From contig NZ_JABFAM010000005.1 in the NCBI RefSeq assembly GCF_013623775.1, positions 372,001-436,000 on the forward strand: DNA of 64,000 nt, written 5' to 3'. The position numbers and the translations under genes are program-made. Each line of letters opens with the position of its first letter. The stretch's first letter is position 1. Shown one piece after another: positions 43,409 through 51,617 of the stretch. Below the pieces are notes generated by a model that was not told the DNA's origin, did no database searches, and worked only from the letters and a program-made list of their open reading frames with translations. The stretch comes from Rufibacter sp. XAAS-G3-1 (GTDB lineage: Bacteria > Bacteroidota > Bacteroidia > Cytophagales > Hymenobacteraceae).

Positions 43409-43916
43409 AGTTGTAAAAGTTGGTTAGGTTCCTGTAGATACATAAAGTATTCTTTGAACGCGGGAAGTCAGTATTTGTTCGCTGCGCGGAGTTTCTACCC
43501 ATGCTGCCCCTGGTTCTTCCAAAGAAAGAACCAGGGGCAGCTGCCTGCATCAGTTTAGACCTCTGTTTTTAGGCTATTTCTTAAAAAGCAGTCTGAGAGC
43601 ATGTTTAAAATTCATCTCAGGTTCTTGCTATGGCCAGTTGAGCTTGCCAATCCAAAATTTAAGCATGGAAGCCGTTTAGAGTTTTACGCCTGGTTTCATA
43701 AAAGTAGCCCAGAAACGGGGCTACAAGCAGATGCTTGCGGCAGTGCCGAATAAACCTCTTGTTTTTGGCCTGTTTTCGTAAAAGTAGCCTAAAATCGATG
43801 ATACAAGCGGACGCTTGCCCTAGAGAAATTGCGATACAACTTGTTCATGAAGAACTCTAAACGGGTTCATGCTCTGAAAACAGAGGTGTCCAGAACATTA
43901 TAGCCCGTTTTTAGGA
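43409..43916. other. gene-free stretch with hairpins and repeat arms
   Basis: No gene seen. It contains a 16 bp stem (GCTGCCCCTGGTTCTT at 43503-43518, complement at 43526-43541), two degenerate TGGTTTC/TGTTTTC...GTAGCC palindromes (43691-43717 and 43758-43788) and two CAAGCNGANGCTTGC strings (43728, 43803). Confidence 0.6.
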
Positions 43917-46520
43917 TTACTTCACCGGGTGCGCCAACTTCTCGGCTCTGAACACCCCATCTGCCGCTTGCAGAATCTTGCCTTTCAGCTTGGGGTTGTA
44001 GTCTGGGTGCGCCTGCAAGAAGGTGCGTACCGTATTGGCCGCTCCTGCGGTTTGGTAAGACCCCAAGGTGGCCGAAAGCCACGAGGCCGGGAAGAAGATA
44101 TCGCCGGTCAGTTGGATTTCCTCCAGCAAATCAAGGCTTTCTTTCAAATACTTCTCTGAGGTAGCGGCCCGCAACGGATGGTGCAGGTAATTCAACGCCG
44201 CCAACACCCACGATTCCACCTCGCGGTTCTCTTCTTTTTTCAACGAGGCAAAAAAAGCATCCCGTTCCTTTACATTTCCTGACAAAGCAGGCACCATAAA
44301 CTGCAAGCGCTTCTTGCGGTCTGGGTTAGGAATACGTGCCATTTGGCGGGCCAATATTTGTGGACTGTTTTGGTAATCGCGCACGGCCAAAGCTAAAGCC
44401 AATGAGGTGTAATCATCCTCGGACAACTTGATGCCGGCGGGGGCCTGTTCTTTGTCCCAGATTTGGTGCAAACGGTTCTGGGCAGCGGAACTTAAGGCGA
44501 TGCTCTGGTAGGTTTTGAAAAGCAGCTTCTTCACGTTAGCAGCGGTGGCTTTCTCCATGGCCGTCCAGAGTTCCTGCTCCAGTTGCGGGGCCAGGGTGGG
44601 CCGTTGGGCGGCGGGAAGGAAACGCCAGAAGATATCGCTCAATTGGCCGGTGATCAGTTTCACGTTAAGTTCTTCCGTTTCTTTGGAAAGTCCGCCTCGG
44701 TAGAAATCCAGCAGTTGCTGCGGCGTGACGCTGCGGTCGTTCTGCATGTTCTCGTACAAGTTAATGTAAGCCGAGGCCCGCGCTACCGGATTCTTTAAAC
44801 TATACAATCCGCTTAGCATTTGCGCGTCTACCGGGAACACGCCGTAGCCTTGGCCGGTCACATCAAACAGCACAAACAAAGGCTTCTCTTTGCCCATCGC
44901 TTCCGGCAGCGTCACTTCGGCCTGGTTCATGTTCACGGTCATTTCCTGCATGCGGTCTGGATACACTAAGGCAAGCTCAAAATGCTGCGGCCAGAAACGA
45001 TTAGAGCCGTCTTCGCCTTTCTGCCGGATGGTAAGACTGGAAATCTTATTGCCTTCGGTTTGCAAGGTGTAATCAAACTGCGGACGGCCCGGTTCGTTCA
45101 CCCACACCTGGTTCCAGGCTTGCAGATCGGCGGGAGTGAGATCGTCCAGAATCTGGATGAGGTCGGGCCAGGTGGCGTTGCCGTAGGCGTATTTCTTCAG
45201 GTACTGTTGCAAGCCTTTCCTGAACGCTTCTTCGCCCATGAGCCTTTCCAGCTGGCGCATCATCACCGGGGCTTTGTGGTAAATGATGTTGCCGTACATA
45301 GAGCCCGCATCCTGCAGGTTGTCCAGCTGCTGCCGGATGGGGTTGGCTCCGGCGGTACGGTCTACCCCATACGCGGCAGGCAAATGGTCTACCAAAAACT
45401 TGAGGTCGAAGTTAGAGGTAGGCATGGCCACCTGCGTGATTTTGTCGGCCATGAAATTGGCGAAGACCTCTTTCATCCAGACATCATTGAACCACGCCAT
45501 GGTCACCAAATCCCCGAACCACATGTGCGCCGTCTCGTGGGAAATTAAACTGGAGCGGGAGATTTTCTGGTCTTGCGTCGCGCCCTCGTCCAGGAACAGC
45601 GTGGAGGCTTTGTACTGAATCGCGCCCACGTGCTCCATGCCGCCGTACTGAAAATCAGGGATAGCTACAAAATCGAACTTCTGGAACGGGTACTTGATGC
45701 CGGTGTATTGCTCCATGAACTGCAGCGCATCTTGGTGAATCTGGAAAATGGGCGAAAGGCTCTGTGCCAGCTTTTCTTGATCGGTTTCGCGGTGCAGAAA
45801 GTGCATGGTTCTTCCGTTGGCGGTTTGCGCCACATGGTCAAATTTTCCGGCCGCAAACGAGAACAGGTACGTGGGAATGACATCTGAATTCTGGTAATGG
45901 TATGTCTTCTGCCCCGCGCTTAGCACCGAGTCTTGCAGCGGTGCGTTGGCAATGGCTTTCCACTCCTGCGGAATGGTCAGGGTAAGTTTAAAAGTGGCTT
46001 TCAGGCTGGGTTGGTCAAAACAGGGGAAAACCGTGCGGGCGCGGTCGGGCACCAGTAGCATGTACAGAAAATCGGCTTGCCGGTTCAATGACAGATTGCC
46101 CGCCACGAAGTCAATCTCGACCTGGTTTGCGCCTTGTTTCAGAAATTGAGCCGGAATAAGCAGGTGTTCCTGCGTGTGTTCCACCGGCACCACTTGCTGG
46201 TTCACTTTTACCTGCTTCAGTTTATCAGCGGTTTCCTTGAAATCTAGCTGCAACGGCTGACCTTTTTCTTTCAGGTGAAAAGAAATGACTTCAGACGCCA
46301 GTACCGGTTCGTCTTTCCGGGCCGGAAGGATCAGGTGCAGGTCATAGGCAATCTTGCTCAGTTGCGAAATCCGGAAATCGGCTAATGGTTTGGAGACGCC
46401 GGGTATTACCGGAACAGAACTGCTGTTGGCAGGCGAAACTTGCTTCATACAGGAAACCGCTGAGGCGAAAAAGACAAAATAGAGGCCTTTCTGGAAAGCC
46501 CGAACGTGCTTGTTTTTCAT
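43917..46520 (-). CDS. M1 family zinc aminopeptidase, lipoprotein
   Basis: An 867-residue exported aminopeptidase, probably lipid-anchored (ASAVSC near residue 24). The N-terminal beta domain holds QADFLYMLLVPDRARTVFPC and the exopeptidase motif, here GGMEHVGAI in place of the usual GAMEN. The zinc site is HETAHMWFGD with the third ligand Glu in MKEVFANFMADK. A helical C-terminal domain of about 350 residues follows (ERAP1-like). The family removes N-terminal residues from peptides. The length is normal for lipoprotein M1 peptidases of Bacteroidota. It is a single gene on the minus strand. Confidence 0.95.
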   Translation of the reverse strand: MKNKHVRAFQKGLYFVFFASAVSCMKQVSPANSSSVPVIPGVSKPLADFRISQLSKIAYDLHLILPARKDEPVLASEVISFHLKEKGQPLQLDFKETADKLKQVKVNQQVVPVEHTQEHLLIPAQFLKQGANQVEIDFVAGNLSLNRQADFLYMLLVPDRARTVFPCFDQPSLKATFKLTLTIPQEWKAIANAPLQDSVLSAGQKTYHYQNSDVIPTYLFSFAAGKFDHVAQTANGRTMHFLHRETDQEKLAQSLSPIFQIHQDALQFMEQYTGIKYPFQKFDFVAIPDFQYGGMEHVGAIQYKASTLFLDEGATQDQKISRSSLISHETAHMWFGDLVTMAWFNDVWMKEVFANFMADKITQVAMPTSNFDLKFLVDHLPAAYGVDRTAGANPIRQQLDNLQDAGSMYGNIIYHKAPVMMRQLERLMGEEAFRKGLQQYLKKYAYGNATWPDLIQILDDLTPADLQAWNQVWVNEPGRPQFDYTLQTEGNKISSLTIRQKGEDGSNRFWPQHFELALVYPDRMQEMTVNMNQAEVTLPEAMGKEKPLFVLFDVTGQGYGVFPVDAQMLSGLYSLKNPVARASAYINLYENMQNDRSVTPQQLLDFYRGGLSKETEELNVKLITGQLSDIFWRFLPAAQRPTLAPQLEQELWTAMEKATAANVKKLLFKTYQSIALSSAAQNRLHQIWDKEQAPAGIKLSEDDYTSLALALAVRDYQNSPQILARQMARIPNPDRKKRLQFMVPALSGNVKERDAFFASLKKEENREVESWVLAALNYLHHPLRAATSEKYLKESLDLLEEIQLTGDIFFPASWLSATLGSYQTAGAANTVRTFLQAHPDYNPKLKGKILQAADGVFRAEKLAHPVK

Positions 46521-46681
46521 TCTAGGTAAAATTATAAAAATTCGGTTATCTCGCCAGAAGTTTTAATTGTATTGCATTCCGTTTTTAAAAGCATTGTACT
46601 TTGGATATGGCTATTTTACCGGTATTTTTCTAAAAAAGGTACAAAAAAATTATTCATAGGGTGTGGTGTAGTAAAATGTAA

Positions 46682-46689
46682 TAATTTTG
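46682..46689 (+). promoter_or_regulatory. candidate -7 element of yjjX
   Basis: TAATTTTG matches TAnnTTTG, 29 nt before the yjjX ATG at 46719. Confidence 0.45.
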
Positions 46690-46718
46690 CTTTACTTCGT
46701 GGTAAGAAAACATAAGAG

Positions 46719-47285
46719 ATGAATAAAGTAGTACTAAAAGTAGTGGTGGGTTCCACCAATCCTGTAAAAGTGAAGGCGGTACATAGTGGGTTACAGGCCA
46801 TGTTTCCGCAGCACGAATTTATAGTAGAATCTGTCTCTGTGCCCTCCGGTGTGGCCGACCAACCTCTGACAGATACCGAAACGCTGACCGGTGCCTTTAA
46901 CCGGATGAACAACGCGTATGAGGCTTTTCCCGAGGCAGATTTCTGGGTAGGCATTGAAGGCGGGGTGCAGTCCTTGCACGTAGAACTGGCGGCCTTTGCC
47001 TGGATTGTGGTGCGCACCAAGAACTTGGTAGGGAAAGCCCGCTCCGGTATGTTCTTCCTGCCGCAGGCCGTAGCCGAATTGGTGAAGCAAGGTGTGGAAC
47101 TCGGCGCCGCCGATGACCAGGTTTTTGGACAAACGAACTCCAAGCAAAAAGGCGGCGCCATTGGCATCTTAACCAATAACGTGGTAGACCGTCAGGAATT
47201 ATACGAGCAAGCCACCAAATTAGCCCTGGTGCCCTTCAGAAACGAAGCCCTTTACAGCAGAGCCACCGAGAAGATGTTCGCGTAA
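46719..47285 (+). CDS. yjjX: inosine/xanthosine triphosphatase
   Basis: A 188-residue NTPase of the YjjX family that removes non-canonical purine triphosphates (ITP, XTP) from the nucleotide pool. Signatures are VVGSTNPVKVKAVHSGLQAM at the start, VPSGVADQPLTDTETLTGAF, DFWVGIEGGV and GMFFLPQAVAELVKQGVELG, then KQKGGAIGILTNNVVDR. It is cytoplasmic and a divalent metal is needed. It is followed by the pxp operon after 57 bp; it is probably a separate unit but read-through is possible. Confidence 0.93.
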   Translation: MNKVVLKVVVGSTNPVKVKAVHSGLQAMFPQHEFIVESVSVPSGVADQPLTDTETLTGAFNRMNNAYEAFPEADFWVGIEGGVQSLHVELAAFAWIVVRTKNLVGKARSGMFFLPQAVAELVKQGVELGAADDQVFGQTNSKQKGGAIGILTNNVVDRQELYEQATKLALVPFRNEALYSRATEKMFA

Positions 47286-47342
47286 GCGTCATGCGTTTCC
47301 AGCCTTTTTTCGCTACATTAAAGGCAAACTGGAAATGTACGT

Positions 47343-48074
47343 ATGTCACTTCTGCGATCGTCCGTTAAAATATACCCGCTGGGAGAGGCGGCCATTGTGC
47401 TGCAACTGGGGGACGAGATTGCGGTAGAGACGCATAGGAAGGTAAAGGCCGTGGCGCAGTTTCTGGATCAGCATTCCTTTCCCGGAATGGTGGAGTACGT
47501 GCCCGCCTTTACCACCGTGACCCTCTACTATGACCCGTGGCTCGTGAGCGAAAAAGGGCAGCAAGACCCTTACGCGGTGGTGGAAGAAAACCTGCGCGAG
47601 ATGCTGGCCCAACTGGAAATAACTCCCCAGATAGAAGCTCCTTCGGTCATAGAAATCCCGGTGGTGTACGGTGGCGAATTTGGGCCAGACCTGGCGTTTG
47701 TCGCGCAGCACACCGGTCTTAGCCCCAAGGAAGTCATCTTTATCCATACTCAGCCTGAGTACCTGGTGTACATGATTGGTTTCGCGCCCGGCTTCCCGTA
47801 TCTGGGCGGCATGGACAGCCGCCTTGCCGCACCCCGCAAAGAGGTGCCCAGGAAGGTGATTCCGGCCGGGTCGGTGGGTATTGCCGGGGCGCAAACGGGC
47901 GTGTACCCCCTGGAAACTCCGGGCGGCTGGCAACTGATTGGCCGCACGCCGCTCTCCCTGTTTGACCCCAGCCGTGAGCCTCCAAGTCTGTTGCAGATGG
48001 GCGACCTGGTGCGTTTTGTGCCTGTTTCTCTGGAAACGTACTTAAAACGAGAGGGCCAGACGCATGAGCCTTAA
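47343..48074 (+). CDS. pxpB: 5-oxoprolinase subunit PxpB
   Basis: A 243-residue KipI-like subunit of the ATP-dependent 5-oxoprolinase (PxpABC), which opens 5-oxoproline to glutamate. Family strings are IYPLGEAAIVLQLGDEI, a central VIEIPVVYGGEFGPDLAFVA, and the C-terminal YMIGFAPGFPYLGGMDSRLA, PAGSVGIAGAQTGVYPLETP and GGWQLIGRTPLSLFDP. First gene of a four-gene operon; overlaps pxpC by 11 bp, a sign of translational coupling. Confidence 0.95.
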   Translation: MSLLRSSVKIYPLGEAAIVLQLGDEIAVETHRKVKAVAQFLDQHSFPGMVEYVPAFTTVTLYYDPWLVSEKGQQDPYAVVEENLREMLAQLEITPQIEAPSVIEIPVVYGGEFGPDLAFVAQHTGLSPKEVIFIHTQPEYLVYMIGFAPGFPYLGGMDSRLAAPRKEVPRKVIPAGSVGIAGAQTGVYPLETPGGWQLIGRTPLSLFDPSREPPSLLQMGDLVRFVPVSLETYLKREGQTHEP

Positions 48075-49065
48075 GGTGGAGAAAGCCGGTCTGCTCACTA
48101 CCGTGCAGGATTTGGGCCGCTACGGGTTCCAGAAGCAAGGCATGGTGGTCAGCGGTGCCATGGACGCCTACGCCTTTCGCCTCGCCAACCTACTGGTAGG
48201 GAATGCTGCAACCGAAGCGGCCCTGGAGATTACGCTAGTTGGCCCCAGCCTGCTGTTCCAGGAAGATTGCCTGATGGCCCTTGCCGGAGCGAACCTTTCG
48301 CCCAAACTGAACGGTAAATCAGTCCCCATCCATAGACCTATTTTCATCCGGAAGGGAACCTTGCTGGAGTTCGGGACACCCGCGCAAGGCTGCCGGGCGT
48401 ATCTGGCCGTGGCCGGAGGGTTTGACGTGCCCTTGGTTATGGGCAGTGCCGCAACCTACATACGTGCCGCGGTAGGCGGATGGCAAGGAAGAGCCTTACA
48501 GAAAGGCGCCGAATTGCCTTTTAAAGGTATGCCCTTAGCACAACTTCAATCCTGGCAGCAGAAAAGTCCGGCACAAGAACCGTTCCTGGTTTCTAAATGG
48601 GGTATCTCCTCTGAACTGCTTCCGGCGTACGCCGAAAACCCAACGGTGCGCGTGGTGCCGGGGCCGGAATATAGCCTGTTTTCTGAAAATGTGCAGGAAA
48701 CCTTCTGGCAATCTGAATTCAAGGTAACCAATGCCTCAGACCGTATGGGCTACCGGGTAGAAGGGCCCGCGCTGCCACTGAACAAACCGGAAGAGCTACT
48801 CTCCAGTGCCGTCACTTTTGGGACGGTACAGGTGCCATCCCACGGAAATCCTATTATCTTGATGGCCGAACACCAGACCACGGGCGGCTACCCGCGTCTG
48901 GGACAGGTCATTTTCGCCGATTTGCCGGTTTTGGCCCAAGTACGCCCTGGCGGTTCCATCCGTTTCCGGCAGGTTTCTCTGGCAGAAGCGCACGAGTTGT
49001 ACTACCAGCAGGAGCGAACCATGGAACACCTGACGCGCGTTCTTCACCTTCAATTGAAAAGATGA
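48064..49065 (+). CDS. pxpC: 5-oxoprolinase subunit PxpC
   Basis: A 333-residue KipA-like subunit that pairs with PxpB. Typical strings are [89 protein letters not shown] and [17 protein letters not shown], then the closing [19 protein letters not shown]. The starts of pxpC and pxpA each overlap the previous gene. Together PxpB and PxpC form the ATP-dependent part of the enzyme. Confidence 0.95.
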   Translation: MSLKVEKAGLLTTVQDLGRYGFQKQGMVVSGAMDAYAFRLANLLVGNAATEAALEITLVGPSLLFQEDCLMALAGANLSPKLNGKSVPIHRPIFIRKGTLLEFGTPAQGCRAYLAVAGGFDVPLVMGSAATYIRAAVGGWQGRALQKGAELPFKGMPLAQLQSWQQKSPAQEPFLVSKWGISSELLPAYAENPTVRVVPGPEYSLFSENVQETFWQSEFKVTNASDRMGYRVEGPALPLNKPEELLSSAVTFGTVQVPSHGNPIILMAEHQTTGGYPRLGQVIFADLPVLAQVRPGGSIRFRQVSLAEAHELYYQQERTMEHLTRVLHLQLKR

Positions 49066-49832
49066 ATCCTACCTTTACCGTTGATTTAAACTGTGACCTG
49101 GGCGAGAGTTTCGGGGCCTACCAAATGGGCAATGATGAAGCCATTCTGCCCTTGGTGACCTCGGCTAACATTGCCTGCGGGTTCCACGCCGGAGACCCGG
49201 CGGTGATGAAGAAAACCGTGCGGTTAGCCTTGCGGCAGGGAGTGGCCCTGGGGGCGCATCCCAGTTTTCAGGATTTAGTTGGTTTCGGGCGGCGCGAGAT
49301 GGCGGTTTCTCCCGAGGAAGCCTTTGATGTAACCGTGTACCAGATTGGCGCGCTCTCGGGTTTCATCACAGCCGAAGGCGGTGTGTTGCACCACGTTAAA
49401 CCGCACGGCGCGCTCTACAACATGGCCGCCGTCAATCCGGCCCTGGCCGAAGCCATTGCCGAAGCCGTGTACAAAGTGAACCCAGAGGTGGTGTTGTATG
49501 GCCTGGCCGGAAGTGCATTGGTCAAAGCCGGAGAGAAGCTGGGCCTGAAAACCGCCCACGAAGTCTTCGCCGATAGAACGTACCAGCAAGACGGCACCCT
49601 CACTTCCCGTAGATTGCCCAACGCGGTAATCACAGATCAGCAGGAGGCAGTGCAACAGGTGGTGCGCATGGTGAAAGAAAGGAAAGTGTTGTCGCAGCAA
49701 GAGGTGGACGTGTCCATCAAAGCAGATACCGTTTGTATTCACGGCGATGGCGCGCATGCGGTGGTGTTTGCGCAGCTCATCCGCGAAGCGCTCACCCAGG
49801 AAAATATTACTCTTCAGGCGTTTTCGGGCTAG
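49062..49832 (+). CDS. pxpA: 5-oxoprolinase subunit PxpA (LamB/YcsF family)
   Basis: A 256-residue LamB/YcsF protein: [20 protein letters not shown] at the start, [71 protein letters not shown] and the end [15 protein letters not shown]. It is the third subunit of ATP-dependent 5-oxoprolinase. The ATG overlaps the pxpC stop by 4 bp. The downstream transporter begins 5 bp after its stop, so the four genes are one transcription unit. Confidence 0.95.
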   Translation: MNPTFTVDLNCDLGESFGAYQMGNDEAILPLVTSANIACGFHAGDPAVMKKTVRLALRQGVALGAHPSFQDLVGFGRREMAVSPEEAFDVTVYQIGALSGFITAEGGVLHHVKPHGALYNMAAVNPALAEAIAEAVYKVNPEVVLYGLAGSALVKAGEKLGLKTAHEVFADRTYQQDGTLTSRRLPNAVITDQQEAVQQVVRMVKERKVLSQQEVDVSIKADTVCIHGDGAHAVVFAQLIREALTQENITLQAFSG

Positions 49833-49836
49833 TTTT

Positions 49837-51027
49837 ATGAAACAACCCAAAAACTGGGGTGTGCTCCTGGGTGCCGCTTTCCTGATGGCCACCTCGGCCG
49901 TAGGCCTTGGCTTCTTAACCCAAACCACCGTTTTTACCCAAAGCCTGGGTGCCAGCTTCGGGTTTGTGATTCTGCTTTCCATTTTACTGGACATTGGCGT
50001 GCAACTGAACGTGTGGCGGATCATTGCCATCTCTGAGAAACGGGCGCAGGACGTAGCCAACGCGGTGCTGCCGGGTTTGGGCGGCTTCATTGCTTTGTTG
50101 ATTGTGCTGGGCGGTTTTGCCTTCAACATTGGGAACGTGGGGGGCGCGGGCCTGGGCCTGAATGTGCTCACGGGCCTTCCCGTGGAAACGGGGGCGCTTA
50201 TTTCTGCCGCGGTGGCCATTGGCATTTTTCTGGTGCGCGAAGCCGGGAAACTGATGGATTTTTTTTCCCAGATTCTGGGAGCCCTTATGATTGGGTTGAT
50301 TCTGTATGTGACCTGGGTTTCTTCGCCGCCCGTAGCGGAAGCGGCTATCAGAACCTTCGCGCCGGAACAGATTAGTTTCACGGCCATTATCACGCTGGTG
50401 GGCGGAACGGTGGGCGGTTATATCACCTTCGCGGGTGGGCACCGGTTGCTGGATGCGGGCATTAAAGGGAAAGCAGCCCTGGGGCAAGTGACTGCCAGCG
50501 CCGTGTCCGGCATTTCACTGGCCTCTATCATTAGAATCTTTCTGTTTCTGGCAACGTTGGGTGTGTTACAGCAGGGAAAAATACTGAACCCCGAGAATCC
50601 AACGGCCTCGGTGTTTGAACTGTCCGCCGGGGCGGTGGGGTATAAGTTGTTTGGGGTTGTGATGCTGTCGGCGGCGATTACCTCGGTGGTGGGTTCGGCC
50701 TATACCTCGGTCTCATTTATCAAGTCTTTTCATCCGCGCATCGCGCAAAACGAGAACTGGTTCATCATTGGGTTTATCGTGGTTTCCACGGCTATTTTCG
50801 TCTCCATCGGCAAGCCGGTGCTGTTGCTGGTGTGGGCTGGTTTGCTGAACGGCTTTGTGCTGCCCGTTACGTTGGGCACTATGCTGGTGGCGGCGCATAA
50901 GAAGAGTTTGATGGGCGAATACCGGCACCCAAAGCTGTTGACGTTGTTTGGGCTGTTGGTGGTGCTGGTTATGACTTGGATGGCGGGCGATACGCTGGTG
51001 CAGCAGGTAAAGGGTTTGCTGGAGTAG
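49837..51027 (+). CDS. NRAMP-related transporter linked to pxpBCA
   Basis: A 396-residue membrane protein with about 11 helices of the APC/NRAMP fold. The TM1 region reads ATSAVGLGFLTQTTVF and the TM6 region GGTVGGYITFAGGHRLLDAG. Classical metal-transporting NRAMPs have DPGN in TM1 and MPH in TM6; neither is present here. This and its place 5 bp after pxpA suggest uptake of 5-oxoproline or a related organic acid, as proposed for YcsG near the Bacillus ycsF/kip genes; this is inference. Start: ATG 49837 (MKQPKNWGVL); the frame is open upstream inside pxpA but that overlap is not a real N-terminus. Confidence 0.87.
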   Translation: MKQPKNWGVLLGAAFLMATSAVGLGFLTQTTVFTQSLGASFGFVILLSILLDIGVQLNVWRIIAISEKRAQDVANAVLPGLGGFIALLIVLGGFAFNIGNVGGAGLGLNVLTGLPVETGALISAAVAIGIFLVREAGKLMDFFSQILGALMIGLILYVTWVSSPPVAEAAIRTFAPEQISFTAIITLVGGTVGGYITFAGGHRLLDAGIKGKAALGQVTASAVSGISLASIIRIFLFLATLGVLQQGKILNPENPTASVFELSAGAVGYKLFGVVMLSAAITSVVGSAYTSVSFIKSFHPRIAQNENWFIIGFIVVSTAIFVSIGKPVLLLVWAGLLNGFVLPVTLGTMLVAAHKKSLMGEYRHPKLLTLFGLLVVLVMTWMAGDTLVQQVKGLLE

Positions 51028-51129
51028 CAAAGAGGCGTTCGTTTTCGGGCTGTTTTTGCTAAATCAGCTTCAAAACGGAGGTGCTTGTCAAGAGGTGGGG
51101 AGCATTTGGCTGGAACTGGGTTCTTTAAG

Positions 51130-51360
51130 GGGGTTGGCAGGTGCATGCCTTACGTTGTTCCCTTGGCTTGTCCGCTTCTTGCGTGGGTGCAAGTGCTGCA
51201 TTGTTCCATTTTTGGCGGTATGCGCTCACGGCCGCGGGGCCCCGTCTTCCCCTCTCGCACTGCCCTTTCGGCCTGAGAAGTTCCCTTCTTTTAGTAGCTG
51301 TTTATCCAGGGCCAAAAGCGAGGCGCGCTCGGGAAAGACTGGAACTGGGGAAAGTAGTAT
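51130..51360 (+). repeat. GC-core dispersed repeat, copy 2
   Basis: Carries the 61 nt block identical to copy 1 (51215-51275), preceded by GCGTGGGTGCAAGTGCTG and followed by CCAAAAGCGAGGCGCGCTC and GACTGGAACTGGGGAAAGTAG. Confidence 0.82.
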
Positions 51361-51531
51361 AGTGAGACGAGAGTCTCAAAGACGTTTGCTGATCTCGTAA
51401 CAACAAGCAACCTCTCTTGCTTGAATCAGCCCTGTCTAGGAGGGGTAGCTTTTTACTCTCCACCATCTCCTTCTAAGGTGTACCATCATGTAATGGGGTA
51501 GTGCCTTCCCAAAACCGCAGAAAAAGAAAAA
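51361..51531. other. gene-free remainder before the M16 terminator
   Basis: No gene. Contains a GATCTCGTAACAACAAGC fragment of the ATCTTGTAGGG family and a short CTAGGAGGGGTAGC block. Confidence 0.5.
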
Positions 51532-51568
51532 AAAGGCGTTTCCGGGGTCTTTTCCCGAAAACGCCTTT
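51532..51568 (-). terminator. hairpin terminator of the M16 peptidase gene
   Basis: AAAGGCGTT.TCCGGG pairs imperfectly with CCCGAAAACGCCTTT; on the minus strand it is followed by a T-rich run (51516-51531 in complement). Confidence 0.82.
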
Positions 51569-51617
51569 AAAACGTATTCCTCACGTGTGGATGATCGGCA
51601 CTTGAAGGAAAGGTCAA

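Noticed and set aside
42569-43558. 329-codon plus-strand frame over the YceI gene
   Set aside because: YceI on the minus strand has a lipobox and all family strings; the opposite frame has none and runs through two hairpins.
49275-50393. 372-codon minus-strand frame over pxpA and the transporter
   Set aside because: Opposes two well-supported genes of an operon, starts and ends inside them and has no motif.
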